Shown here one piece after another: positions 23,518 through 31,623 of a DNA stretch of 34,703 bases. Position numbers and translations under genes: made by a program. Every line of letters starts with the position of its first letter. The first letter of the stretch is position 1. The notes below the pieces were generated by a model that did no database searches, was not told the origin of the DNA, and saw only the letters and a list, made by a program, of their open reading frames with translations. The stretch comes from an uncultured Lachnospiraceae bacterium (GTDB lineage Bacteria; Bacillota; Clostridia; Lachnospirales; Lachnospiraceae). The stretch lies in assembly GCA_910586755.1 (NCBI GenBank), contig CAJUJM010000057.1, positions 1 through 34,703 on the forward strand, in the 5' to 3' direction.

Positions 23518-23790
23518 GTGAGTACAGCAAAGAAGATACCTTTGCGGCAATGCATCGGCTGCGGTGAAAGCAAAAATAAAAAAGAAATGATTCGGGTTTT
23601 AAAGACGCCGGAGGGAGAATTTACCATAGACGCTACCGGAAGAAAAAATGGAAGAGGCGCCTATTTATGCCGGTCTATGGAATGCTTTGAAAAGGCTGTA
23701 AAAGGAAAGGGTTTGGAGAGATCCTTTAAAATGGCAATTCCGAAAGAAGTATATGAAACCCTGCAAAAGGAGATGGAAGAGCTTGGATAA
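23518..23790 (+). CDS. ylxR: YlxR family RNA-binding protein (RNase P modulator RnpM)
   Basis: The 90-residue basic protein has the YlxR motifs RQCIGCG (residues 10-16) and GRGAYLC. In B. subtilis the family member RnpM binds the RNA of RNase P and modulates it. The start codon is GTG at 23518 with AAGGAG 7 bases upstream. It lies between nusA and ylxQ as is usual, and its stop overlaps the probable TTG start of the next gene. Confidence 0.92.
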   Translation: MSTAKKIPLRQCIGCGESKNKKEMIRVLKTPEGEFTIDATGRKNGRGAYLCRSMECFEKAVKGKGLERSFKMAIPKEVYETLQKEMEELG

Positions 23791-24118
23791 CAGACAGAAA
23801 GCGTTAAATTTGCTGGGCCTTGCAACCAAGGCGGGAAAGACAGCCAGTGGGGAATATTCTACAGAAAAGGCAGTAAAAACCGGTAAAGCCAGCCTGGTGA
23901 TTGTATCGGAGGAGGCATCGGACAATACGAAGAAGATGTTTACCAATATGTGTACTTACTATAAAGTGCCGCTTTGCGTGTTCGGAGGAAAGGAAGAGCT
24001 GGGCCACGCCATGGGCAAAGAGATGAGGGCGTCTCTGGCTATATTGGACGAAGGCTTTGCGAAAGCCATGGGGAAACAGATGATACTGATAGGAGGTAGT
24101 GAGCATGAGAGTAAATGA
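23783..24118 (+). CDS. ylxQ: L7Ae/L30e family RNA-binding protein YlxQ
   Basis: This protein of about 111 residues has the L7Ae/L30e/Gadd45 fold typical of YlxQ, which binds kink-turn-like RNA; the exact role is unsettled. The motif LGLATKAGKTASGE lies at the N-terminus. The start is uncertain. TTG at 23783, with AAGGAG about 9 bases upstream and a short overlap with ylxR, gives the usual length, whereas an ATG at 23753 would add ten residues inside ylxR. The 3' end overlaps infB by 14 bases. Confidence 0.85.
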   Translation: MDNRQKALNLLGLATKAGKTASGEYSTEKAVKTGKASLVIVSEEASDNTKKMFTNMCTYYKVPLCVFGGKEELGHAMGKEMRASLAILDEGFAKAMGKQMILIGGSEHESK

Positions 24119-27100
24119 GTTAGCAAAGGAAGTAGGAAAAACTCCCAGAGAAGTGATGGATCTGCTGGAGAAACATAATATTAAAAAGAGCGCCCTGTCA
24201 GGGCTGACAGGAGAGGAAGAGAGACTGGTAAGAAGCCTTACAGCGCCTAAAAAGGAGGAAACTCCCGGAGACGAGGCAGCTCCGCTTAAAAAGAAAGTGG
24301 TAGCCGTATACCGGCCTCAGAATTCCCAGCAGCTTAAGAGCCGCCCGGCAGGGGCAAAACCGGCAGGGGGACAAAAGGGAAGCGCCGGTTCCCGTCCGGC
24401 AGCGCCGGCCCAGCATATTGGGAAGCCTGTGGAGCAGATAAAAGAGGCGGAAGCAGTAAAACCGGCGGAAGCGGCAAAACCGGCGGAAGCGGCAAAAGTC
24501 CGGGAATCCCAGACTCCCCGTCCGGCAGCGCCGGTTCCGGAGGTCCTTTCTGCTTCTGCGCCTGTGAAAGAAGAAAAAGGTTCCGTAAAGTCTGACAGTC
24601 AGCAGCGTCAGAGCGGCTCCGGGAATCGAGACAGCCAGGGAGGAGCAGGAAACCGGGATGGTCAGGGAGGAACAGGAAACCGCCAGAATGGCTCCGGAAA
24701 TCGTGACGGACAGGGAGGAACCGGCCGCCAGGGCGGATATGGAAACCGTGACGGACAGGGAAGAGACAGCCGCCAGGGCGGGTACGGAAGCCGTGACGGA
24801 CAGGGAAGAGACAATCGCCAGGGCGGATATGGAAACCGGGACGGACAGGGAAGAGACAATCGCCAGGGTGGATACGGAAGCCGTGACGGACAGGGAGGAA
24901 CCGGCCGTCAGGGCGGGTATGGAAACCGAGACGGACAGGGAAGAGACAATCGTCAGGGCGGATATGGAAACCGTGACGGACAGGGAGGAACCGGCCGTCA
25001 GGGCGGATACGGAAACCGAGATGGACAGGGAGGAACCGGCCGTCAGGGCGGATACGGAAACCGAGACGGACAGGGAAGAGACAATCGTCAGGGTGGATAC
25101 GGAAACCGAGACGGACAGGGAAGAGACAACCGCCAGGGCGGATATGGAAACCGGGACAGCCAGGGAAGAGACGGCCGTTCAGGCGGATTTTCCGGCCGCT
25201 CCGGCCAGGGGGGCCAGGGCAGAGGCCAGTCTGCCGGAAAGGTATCCTTTGATACCCCGGTACAGGCAAAGCCTTCCAGCGGCCGCCAGAACAAAAACGC
25301 TCACAAAAATGATCGCTTTGACAAGAGAGATCGGGTGGAAGACGGAAAGGCAAAGGCAGGAACAAAAGGCGGAAAGCCGCAAAAGGGCGCCTTTATTATG
25401 CCGGTTAAGAAGGAAGAGACAAAGGCGGAGGCCGTAAAAGTTATCACCCTTCCCGAAACCATAACCATCCGCGATCTGGCAGATAAAATGAAGATGCAGC
25501 CTTCTGTCATTGTGAAAAAGCTCTTTTTACAGGGCAAGATGGTTACTTTAAACCAGGAAGTAGATTATGAACAGGCAGAAGAGATAGCAATGGAATTTGA
25601 TATCCTCTGCGAGCAGGAAGAGAAAGTAGATGTTATCGCTGAGCTGCTGAAAGAGGAAGCAGAGGCAGAAGAAACCATGATCACCAGACCTCCGGTTGTG
25701 TGTGTAATGGGCCACGTTGACCACGGGAAAACTTCTCTTCTGGATGCCATTCGTAAGACCAATGTGACCGCAAGAGAGGCTGGCGGCATCACCCAGCACA
25801 TTGGCGCTTATGTAGTAGAAATCAACGGACAGAAGATTACCTTCTTAGATACCCCCGGACATGAGGCGTTTACCGCTATGCGTATGCGCGGCGCTCAGTC
25901 TACAGATATCGCCGTTTTAGTAGTTGCGGCAGACGACGGCGTAATGCCTCAGACTGTTGAGGCGATCAACCACGCCAAGGCTGCGGGAGTTGAGATTATC
26001 GTTGCCATTAACAAGATCGATAAGCCCAGCGCCAACATTGACCGGGTAAAGCAGGAGCTTTCCGAATATGAGCTGATCCCCGAAGACTGGGGCGGAAGCA
26101 CCGTATGCGTACCGGTTTCCGCACATACCCAGAGCGGTATTACCGATTTATTAGAGATGATTCTCCTTACCGCAGAGGTGAAGGAATTAAAGGCTAACCC
26201 GGACCGCAATGCCAGAGGTATTATCATCGAGGCAGAGCTTGACAAGGGCAAAGGCCCGGTTGCGACGGTCCTGGTACAAAAAGGTACTCTTCATGTGGGA
26301 GATATTGTGGCCTGCGGCGCATGTTATGGCAAGGTTCGGGCCATGATGGATGATAAGGGCCGGAGAGTAAAAGAGGCAGGTCCCTCTACTCCGGTGGAGA
26401 TTTTAGGATTAAATGACGTTCCCAATGCCGGTGAAATTTTAGTCAACACCGCAAATGAGAAGGAGGCAAGAAGCTTTGCCGAGACCTTTATCTCTGAGGG
26501 CAAGAATAAGCTGATCGAGGATACCAAGGCAAAATTGTCCCTGGATGATCTGTTCAGCCAGATTCAGGCAGGCAACATTAAAGAGCTGCCCATTATTATT
26601 AAAGCAGACGTACAGGGATCGGTGGAAGCCGTAAAGCAGAGTCTGGTAAAACTTTCCAACGAGGAGGTAGCCGTAAAGGTTATCCACGGAGGCGTAGGCG
26701 CTATCAACGAGTCCGATGTCTCCCTGGCATCCGCTTCCAACGCCATTATCATCGGCTTTAATGTAAGGCCTGATGTAACCGCTAAGTCTATAGCGGACAG
26801 AGAGAAGGTAGACGTAAGACTCTATAAGGTTATCTACCAGGCCATTGAGGATGTGGAGGCAGCCATGAAGGGTATGCTGGATCCCATTTTCGAAGAAAAG
26901 GTCATCGGTCACGCAGTTGTCCGCCAGACCTTCAAAGCGTCCGGCGTAGGCACCATTGCAGGTTCCTATATATTGGACGGCAAGTTTACCAGAGGCTGTA
27001 AAGCCCGCATCACCAGAGGAGGAGAGCAGCTCTTTGACGGCGATCTGGTATCCTTAAAACGTTTCAAAGATGATGTAAAGGAAGTCGCCACCGGCTATGA

Positions 27101-27185
27101 GTGCGGTTTGGTGTTTGACAAATTTAATGATATTCAGGAGGAGGACCTGATCGAGGCCTACACCATGGTAGAGGTTCCCAGATAA
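24105..27185 (+). CDS. infB: Translation initiation factor IF-2
   Basis: IF-2 is the GTPase that brings initiator tRNA to the ribosome and promotes subunit joining. The 1026 residues include a first IF2_N domain (1-50), a long disordered tract (about 55-440) with ten 15-residue repeats (208-357), a second IF2_N domain (about 448-500), and the G domain. That domain shows GHVDHGKT (536-543), GGITQHIG, DTPGH, NKID and SAH, and is followed by the beta-barrel and C-terminal tRNA-binding domains. The ATG at 24105 follows AGGAGGT by 7 bases; a GTG at 24099 is too close to it. The Arg/Gly tract is the unusual part. Confidence 0.97.
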   Translation: MRVNELAKEVGKTPREVMDLLEKHNIKKSALSGLTGEEERLVRSLTAPKKEETPGDEAAPLKKKVVAVYRPQNSQQLKSRPAGAKPAGGQKGSAGSRPAAPAQHIGKPVEQIKEAEAVKPAEAAKPAEAAKVRESQTPRPAAPVPEVLSASAPVKEEKGSVKSDSQQRQSGSGNRDSQGGAGNRDGQGGTGNRQNGSGNRDGQGGTGRQGGYGNRDGQGRDSRQGGYGSRDGQGRDNRQGGYGNRDGQGRDNRQGGYGSRDGQGGTGRQGGYGNRDGQGRDNRQGGYGNRDGQGGTGRQGGYGNRDGQGGTGRQGGYGNRDGQGRDNRQGGYGNRDGQGRDNRQGGYGNRDSQGRDGRSGGFSGRSGQGGQGRGQSAGKVSFDTPVQAKPSSGRQNKNAHKNDRFDKRDRVEDGKAKAGTKGGKPQKGAFIMPVKKEETKAEAVKVITLPETITIRDLADKMKMQPSVIVKKLFLQGKMVTLNQEVDYEQAEEIAMEFDILCEQEEKVDVIAELLKEEAEAEETMITRPPVVCVMGHVDHGKTSLLDAIRKTNVTAREAGGITQHIGAYVVEINGQKITFLDTPGHEAFTAMRMRGAQSTDIAVLVVAADDGVMPQTVEAINHAKAAGVEIIVAINKIDKPSANIDRVKQELSEYELIPEDWGGSTVCVPVSAHTQSGITDLLEMILLTAEVKELKANPDRNARGIIIEAELDKGKGPVATVLVQKGTLHVGDIVACGACYGKVRAMMDDKGRRVKEAGPSTPVEILGLNDVPNAGEILVNTANEKEARSFAETFISEGKNKLIEDTKAKLSLDDLFSQIQAGNIKELPIIIKADVQGSVEAVKQSLVKLSNEEVAVKVIHGGVGAINESDVSLASASNAIIIGFNVRPDVTAKSIADREKVDVRLYKVIYQAIEDVEAAMKGMLDPIFEEKVIGHAVVRQTFKASGVGTIAGSYILDGKFTRGCKARITRGGEQLFDGDLVSLKRFKDDVKEVATGYECGLVFDKFNDIQEEDLIEAYTMVEVPR
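24726..25175 (+). repeat. Ten tandem 45-bp repeats within infB
   Basis: Ten consecutive 45-bp units encode RQGGYGxRDGQG followed by RDN, RDS, RDG or GTG. Two tail types alternate irregularly, which suggests unit duplication and shuffling. Degenerate shorter relatives precede (about 24615-24725). All units are in frame, so unit number can change without breaking IF-2. The encoded tract is rich in Arg, Gly, Gln, Asn and Asp and has regularly spaced Tyr. Confidence 0.95.
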
Positions 27186-27190
27186 GCTTC

Positions 27191-27257
27191 TCCCGGCGGT
27201 TGCATTTGGCATATCTGAATGCATGCCGCCTGCCTGGCGGCGGACTTTCACAGTAAA
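27191..27257 (+). repeat. Element A partial copy between infB and rbfA
   Basis: From 27208 to 27257 this closely matches the second half of the 107-bp units at 2004-2217, including CTGAATGCATGCCGCC and the end TTTCA-AGTAAA. The hairpin GCCGCC (27225-27230) / GGCGGC (27236-27241) is kept while the loop is TGCCT. The first hairpin is eroded or missing, with only a loose match at 27191-27207. It ends just before the GAGGT ribosome site of rbfA. Confidence 0.8.
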
Positions 27258-27269
27258 GCGAGGTAATGT

Positions 27270-27665
27270 ATGCGAAAAAACAGCATAAAAAATACAAGAA
27301 TCAACATGGAAGTCCAGAGAGAATTAAGTGAGATTATCCGCGGAGGCTTAAAGGATCCGCGGATCCATCCTATGACCACGGTGGTTTCCGTGGAGGTTAC
27401 CCCGGATTTAAAATACTGCAGGGCATATATCAGCGTCCTTGGGGATGAAGAATCCGGAAAAGATACCATAAAGGGATTAAAGAGCGGGGAAGGCTATATC
27501 CGCAGGGAGCTGGCCCGCAGGATCAACCTGCGTAATACCCCGGAGATTAAATTCATTCTGGATCAGTCTATTGAGTACGGCGTTGCCATGTCCCATCTGA
27601 TCGATGAGGTGACAAAGGATCTGGATTTGGAAGAAACGGAAGAACTGCCTGAGACGGATATCTGA
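27270..27665 (+). CDS. rbfA: 30S ribosome-binding factor RbfA
   Basis: RbfA is a KH-fold protein needed for late 30S maturation and cold adaptation. The 131-residue protein has the family features: an N-terminal RINMEVQRELSEIIRGGLKDPR helix region split by DPRI, then VSVEVTPDLKYCRAYISVLG and the LRxTPEIKFILDQSIEYG strand. GAGGT lies 5 bases before the ATG. It is separated from infB by a partial copy of repeat element A, an unusual insertion in a cluster that is otherwise tightly packed. Confidence 0.94.
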   Translation: MRKNSIKNTRINMEVQRELSEIIRGGLKDPRIHPMTTVVSVEVTPDLKYCRAYISVLGDEESGKDTIKGLKSGEGYIRRELARRINLRNTPEIKFILDQSIEYGVAMSHLIDEVTKDLDLEETEELPETDI

Positions 27666-27703
27666 CAGCGTTTAAGGCCCATCACATTAGAAAGGAGAAC
27701 CGT

Positions 27704-28672
27704 ATGACAGAATTAGAACAGGCCCTGGAAGGTGTAAAAAACGTTGTAATCCTGGGCCATATCCGGCCGGATGGAGATTGCTTTGGGGCTTGTCTGGGGC
27801 TTTACAATTACCTGGACTCTGCCTATCCACATGTAGAAGTGGATTTGTATCTGGAAGAAAAAGTGGATAAATTTTCTTATATGAATCATTTTGATCAAAT
27901 CCGAACCGAAAAAGAAGAACGGATTTATGATCTGTGCATCTGCCTGGACGCCAGCGACATTGAGCGTCTGGGAGATTTCGCCGGGTATCTGGTGACTTCG
28001 ACAAACAGCGTATGCCTGGATCATCACATTACCAACACAGGCTATGCAAAGGTAAATCTGGTGGAATCTTCTGCCAGCGCTACCTGCGAGGTTCTCTACG
28101 GACAATTGGACGAAGATAAGATTACCAAAGAAACGGCGGAATGTATCTATACAGGAATCATCCACGATACCGGAGTATTTAAGCACGGCAATACCACCAG
28201 CAGAACCATGGCCATTGCAGGAAAGCTGATGGATAAAGGCATTGATTTTGGCGGCATTATTGACGGAACTTTTTATAAAAAGACCTATATCCAGAACCAG
28301 ATTCTGGGCCGGGCTCTGATGGAAAGTGTCCGGTTTCTGGACGGAAAATGCATTTTCAGCGTAGTACGCGCCAAGGACATGGCCTTTTACGGCGTTACCG
28401 GACAGGACTTTGACGGCATTGTGGATCAGCTTCGGATTACAGAAGGGGTGGAGTGCGCCATTTTCATGTATGAAATCGGCATCCACGAATTTAAAATCAG
28501 CATGAGATCCAACCACTGCCTGGATGTAAGCAAAATTGCCCAGTATTTTGGCGGCGGCGGTCACGTCCGGGCTGCCGGATGCACCATGTCCGGCAACCTT
28601 TATGACGTGATTAACAACCTGTCCTTACATATTGAAAAACAGTTGGAGAGCACGCCATGTATCACGGAGTAA
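27704..28672 (+). CDS. nrnA: DHH family phosphoesterase, NrnA-type nanoRNase/pAp phosphatase
   Basis: NrnA degrades short RNA oligomers and dephosphorylates 3'-phosphoadenosine-5'-phosphate. The 322-residue protein has the DHH metal motifs (GHIRPDGDCFGA, LCLDASD, LDHH) and the DHHA1 substrate motif GGGGHVRAAGC near the C-terminus. Its place between rbfA and truB is standard in Firmicutes. AAAGGAG precedes the ATG. The 3' end overlaps truB by 16 bases, suggesting coupled translation. It would also clear pAp if PAPS-based sulfation occurred, but the sulfotransferase in this window does not use PAPS. Confidence 0.92.
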   Translation: MTELEQALEGVKNVVILGHIRPDGDCFGACLGLYNYLDSAYPHVEVDLYLEEKVDKFSYMNHFDQIRTEKEERIYDLCICLDASDIERLGDFAGYLVTSTNSVCLDHHITNTGYAKVNLVESSASATCEVLYGQLDEDKITKETAECIYTGIIHDTGVFKHGNTTSRTMAIAGKLMDKGIDFGGIIDGTFYKKTYIQNQILGRALMESVRFLDGKCIFSVVRAKDMAFYGVTGQDFDGIVDQLRITEGVECAIFMYEIGIHEFKISMRSNHCLDVSKIAQYFGGGGHVRAAGCTMSGNLYDVINNLSLHIEKQLESTPCITE

Positions 28673-29562
28673 TCAATGTGTATAAGGAGCCGGGATATAC
28701 TTCCCATGATGTGGTGGCCCGGCTCAGAGGGATTTTAAAACAGAAAAAGATCGGCCACACCGGCACCCTGGATCCGGCGGCGGAGGGAGTTCTTCCGGTC
28801 TGCTTAGGCCAGGGAACCCGGCTGTGCGATATGCTGACCGATAAATCCAAAACCTATGAGGCGGTCATGCTGTTAGGGACAGTCACAGACACGGAAGATA
28901 CCACAGGCCAGGTCCTTGGCAGGTATCCGGTGACAGCGACCGGCGAAGAAGTACAGAAGGCGGCGGAGAGTTTTATCGGCGATTACAACCAGATCCCCCC
29001 CATGTATTCCGCCCTGAAGGTGGATGGAAAAAAGCTCTATGAGCTTGCCAGAGCCGGAAAAGAGGTGGAGCGGGCGGCCAGACCGGTTAAAATTTTATCC
29101 CTTACCATCACCCGCATGGAACTCCCAAGGGTATGGATGCGGGTATCTTGTTCAAAAGGGACCTACATCCGGACACTGTGCAGCGACATCGGGGACAAGT
29201 TAGGCTGCTGCGGCTGCATGGAAGCGTTAAAGCGGATCCAGGTAGACCGCTTTTTGATTCAGGATGCCATGACATTGGACAAGATCGAAAAAGCCAGGGA
29301 TGAAGGCCGGTTAGGAGAACTTATCATTCCGGTGGAGGAAATGTTTTCCGCTTATCCCGTGGCCCGTACCTGTAAAGAGGCGGACAGCCTGGTGAGAAAC
29401 GGAAACCCTTTAAAGCCGGAGGAACTTGAGGAAACCGCGGCCAAAGAAGGGGGGCCAGTCCGTGTCTGCGACAGCCGGGGAACCTTTATGGGGATTTACC
29501 GGTATGAGGAGGAGCGGCGGTTTTTTAAGCCCTGGAAGATGTTTTTAAACCCGGAGCCCTGA
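28657..29562 (+). CDS. truB: tRNA pseudouridine(55) synthase TruB
   Basis: TruB makes pseudouridine at position 55 in the T loop of tRNA. The 301-residue protein carries the catalytic motif HTGTLDPAAEGVLP with D39, the YEAVMLLGTVTDTED stretch and the C-terminal PUA-like region. The ATG lies inside the end of nrnA, with GGAGAG upstream. It is followed after 35 bases by ribF, completing the usual order. Confidence 0.96.
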   Translation: MYHGVINVYKEPGYTSHDVVARLRGILKQKKIGHTGTLDPAAEGVLPVCLGQGTRLCDMLTDKSKTYEAVMLLGTVTDTEDTTGQVLGRYPVTATGEEVQKAAESFIGDYNQIPPMYSALKVDGKKLYELARAGKEVERAARPVKILSLTITRMELPRVWMRVSCSKGTYIRTLCSDIGDKLGCCGCMEALKRIQVDRFLIQDAMTLDKIEKARDEGRLGELIIPVEEMFSAYPVARTCKEADSLVRNGNPLKPEELEETAAKEGGPVRVCDSRGTFMGIYRYEEERRFFKPWKMFLNPEP

Positions 29563-29597
29563 CCGGAGAAAGAGGCCGAAAGGAGCAGGAAACCTGC

Positions 29598-30542
29598 ATG
29601 GAATACATTACAGGAAAAAAAGAATTTCAAATTCCGGAACCTACGGTAGTGACCATTGGAAAGTTTGACGGCCGCCACAGAGGCCATCAGAAGCTTATGG
29701 CTGAGGTAAGACGTTTAGGAGAGCAGTACGGATATAAGACTGGGGTCTTTACCTTTGCCACCGCGCCGGGGGCCGTGGTGGGGGGAGCGCCTTTAAAGGT
29801 GATTACCACCAACGAAGAGCGCCGGGCAAACCTGGCAAAAACCGGTATTGACTATCTGGTGGAATATCCCTTTGACAGCCAGGTTTCCCATATGGATCCG
29901 GAAGAATTTGTCCGGGTGATTCTTATGGGGCGAATGAACGGCAGAGCCATTGTGGCCGGCACAGACTGCGGCTTTGGCTATAAGCGGGCCGGCAATGCGG
30001 AGCTGCTGAAGGCCCTGGCGGTAAAGTACGGCTTTACGGCGGAGATTATTGAGAAGGAACAGGACTGCTGCCGGGATATCAGCAGCACCTATGTAAAAGA
30101 GATGCTGGACAAAGGCTGTATGGAAAAGGCCAATGAGCTGTTGGGGCAGCCCTACGCCGTCCACGGCACGGTGGTTCACGGGAAAGGTATGGGCGACAGG
30201 AAGCTGGGATTTCCCACTGCCAATTTAATTCCGCCTCCGGAAAAATATCTGCCTGCCTTTGGAGTCTACGTCTCCAGGGTGACTGCAGGAGACAAAACTT
30301 ACAGCGGAGTTACCAACATTGGCAGAAAACCCACCATAGAGGGGGATAATCCGGTAGGTGTGGAAACCTTTCTTCTTGATTATCACGGCGATCTCTATGG
30401 ACAGTATATTGAAGTATGCCTGTTAAAGCAGCTGCGCCCGGAAAAGAAATTTGCCAGTTTAGAAGAATTGAAAGCGCAAATCGGGCGGGATAAAGCCAAT
30501 GCGGCGGCTTATTGGAAAAGCTGCGGGGAATCAGAAAGCTGA
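29598..30542 (+). CDS. ribF: Bifunctional riboflavin kinase / FAD synthetase RibF
   Basis: RibF turns riboflavin into FMN and then FAD. The N-terminal adenylyltransferase domain has GKFDGRHRGH (21-30); the C-terminal flavokinase domain has GDRKLGFPTANL (about 198-209) and the GVTNIGRKPTIEG stretch. The length of 314 residues is typical. It is the last gene of the operon; rpsO does not follow. Its last 12 bases overlap the 3' end of the convergent AraC gene and no terminator is seen directly after it. Confidence 0.95.
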   Translation: MEYITGKKEFQIPEPTVVTIGKFDGRHRGHQKLMAEVRRLGEQYGYKTGVFTFATAPGAVVGGAPLKVITTNEERRANLAKTGIDYLVEYPFDSQVSHMDPEEFVRVILMGRMNGRAIVAGTDCGFGYKRAGNAELLKALAVKYGFTAEIIEKEQDCCRDISSTYVKEMLDKGCMEKANELLGQPYAVHGTVVHGKGMGDRKLGFPTANLIPPPEKYLPAFGVYVSRVTAGDKTYSGVTNIGRKPTIEGDNPVGVETFLLDYHGDLYGQYIEVCLLKQLRPEKKFASLEELKAQIGRDKANAAAYWKSCGESES

Positions 30543-31439
30543 TTTTCCCGCAGCTTTTTGAGATCCCATCCACTGGGAGCGCTTTTTATACTCCTTTGGG
30601 GAAACGCCGTATTCTTTTTTGAAGGCCCGGTAAAAGCTGGTATAGTCAGAAAATCCACATTGGATACAGACCTGGTTTACCGGTTGTCCGGAGAGAATGG
30701 CATTTTTAGAGGCATGAAGCCGTTTCTTTAAAATGTACTGATGGAGGGAGATCCCCATATTGTCTTTAAAAATATGGGAAATATGGTATTTGCTGACAAA
30801 AAAGAAGGCAGCCAGCTTGTCCAGGCTTAAATCTTCATCCAGATGCTGGTTAATGTAATCGCAGATATTAATGTAGAGAACGTTCTCATAAATTGTACTC
30901 TTTTGGTGCAAATTATCATAGAGGATCCGATTGAGCTGCAAAAGAAAGGACAGCAGCATGATTTCCACCGCAGTATCCCGGAAAGGCCGGGAAGAGCCAT
31001 ACTCCACCAGCAGATCAGCCAGGCGGCCTGTCAGCTCCTGACATAAAAGAAAATCCGTGGAAAACCGATACAGACGGTGGTCCCTGGCATAGTCCAGGCC
31101 ATAGGTAAAGTCCGGATTACTGCGGCGGATGCGGGAGTAAAAGTCCTGGCTGAACCATAAGACATAGCGGCGGTAGCCCGCGTGCTCAGGGCCGAACACC
31201 GGCCGGTGAGGCAGACCCGGAGGGATCAGCAGGTAATCTCCGGGATTTAAGACGTAGCGCTTGTCATCAACCTCGTAGGTCACATCTCCCTCCAAAAAGA
31301 AATACAGTTCATAAAAGTCGTGGGTGTGGAGGGCCACCTTTTCTAAGGAGCGGTCGTGGTCGCTGTAAAAAAAGAGTTCAAATTCCCGGTTATCCATATA
31401 TTGACGGGTGATGAACTCCATAGGAGTTTGCTTTTTCAT
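30531..31439 (-). CDS. AraC family transcriptional regulator
   Basis: The 302-residue protein has an N-terminal cupin ligand domain (about 35-130; HTHDFYELYFFLEG and NPGDYLLIPPGLPH) and a C-terminal pair of helix-turn-helix motifs (about 195-295; LDKLAAFFFVSKYHISHIFK and CGFSDYTSFYRAFKKEYGVSPKEYK). It is divergent from uxuA and the SDR gene, so it probably activates hexuronate breakdown in response to a sugar acid. The start at 31439 has AAAGGAG 9 bases upstream; a TTG 6 bases earlier is too close. The 3' end overlaps ribF by 12 bases. Confidence 0.92.
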   Translation of the reverse strand: MKKQTPMEFITRQYMDNREFELFFYSDHDRSLEKVALHTHDFYELYFFLEGDVTYEVDDKRYVLNPGDYLLIPPGLPHRPVFGPEHAGYRRYVLWFSQDFYSRIRRSNPDFTYGLDYARDHRLYRFSTDFLLCQELTGRLADLLVEYGSSRPFRDTAVEIMLLSFLLQLNRILYDNLHQKSTIYENVLYINICDYINQHLDEDLSLDKLAAFFFVSKYHISHIFKDNMGISLHQYILKKRLHASKNAILSGQPVNQVCIQCGFSDYTSFYRAFKKEYGVSPKEYKKRSQWMGSQKAAGKSAF

Positions 31440-31557
31440 GCACAATGTCTCCTTTTTCTCAAATACAAAGGAAAAATTTATGAATATCTAAGTGTTCCCA
31501 TTATACTAGACTGGCGCAAGTTTTGCAATATTTCTCACAAGGTTGACCATGGTAATC

Positions 31558-31577
31558 AGCAGGAATCCTGCTATAAT
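31558..31577 (+). promoter_or_regulatory. Extended -10 promoter of uxuA with overlapping inverted repeat
   Basis: TGCTATAAT gives an extended -10 box (TATAAT 31572-31577). The inverted repeat AGCAGG-AAT-CCTGCT (31558-31572) overlaps it. The nearest -35-like TTGACC (31543-31548) is 23 bases away, too far for normal use, so an activator such as the divergent AraC protein may be needed. Confidence 0.5.
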
Positions 31578-31623
31578 AAAATCATCAAGTAAGGGAAATT
31601 CCAAATAAGGAGGTACATTTATT

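Noticed and set aside
24726..25175. A CRISPR-like repeat array
   Set aside because: The period is 45 bp with no unique spacers, and the repeats are in frame within infB.
24334..25365. A 343-codon open frame on the minus strand and a 259-codon plus-strand frame (24658-25437) over the infB repeats
   Set aside because: Both arise from the GC-rich 45-bp repeat being open in several frames. Neither has a ribosome site, and their products are low-complexity shadows of the repeat.
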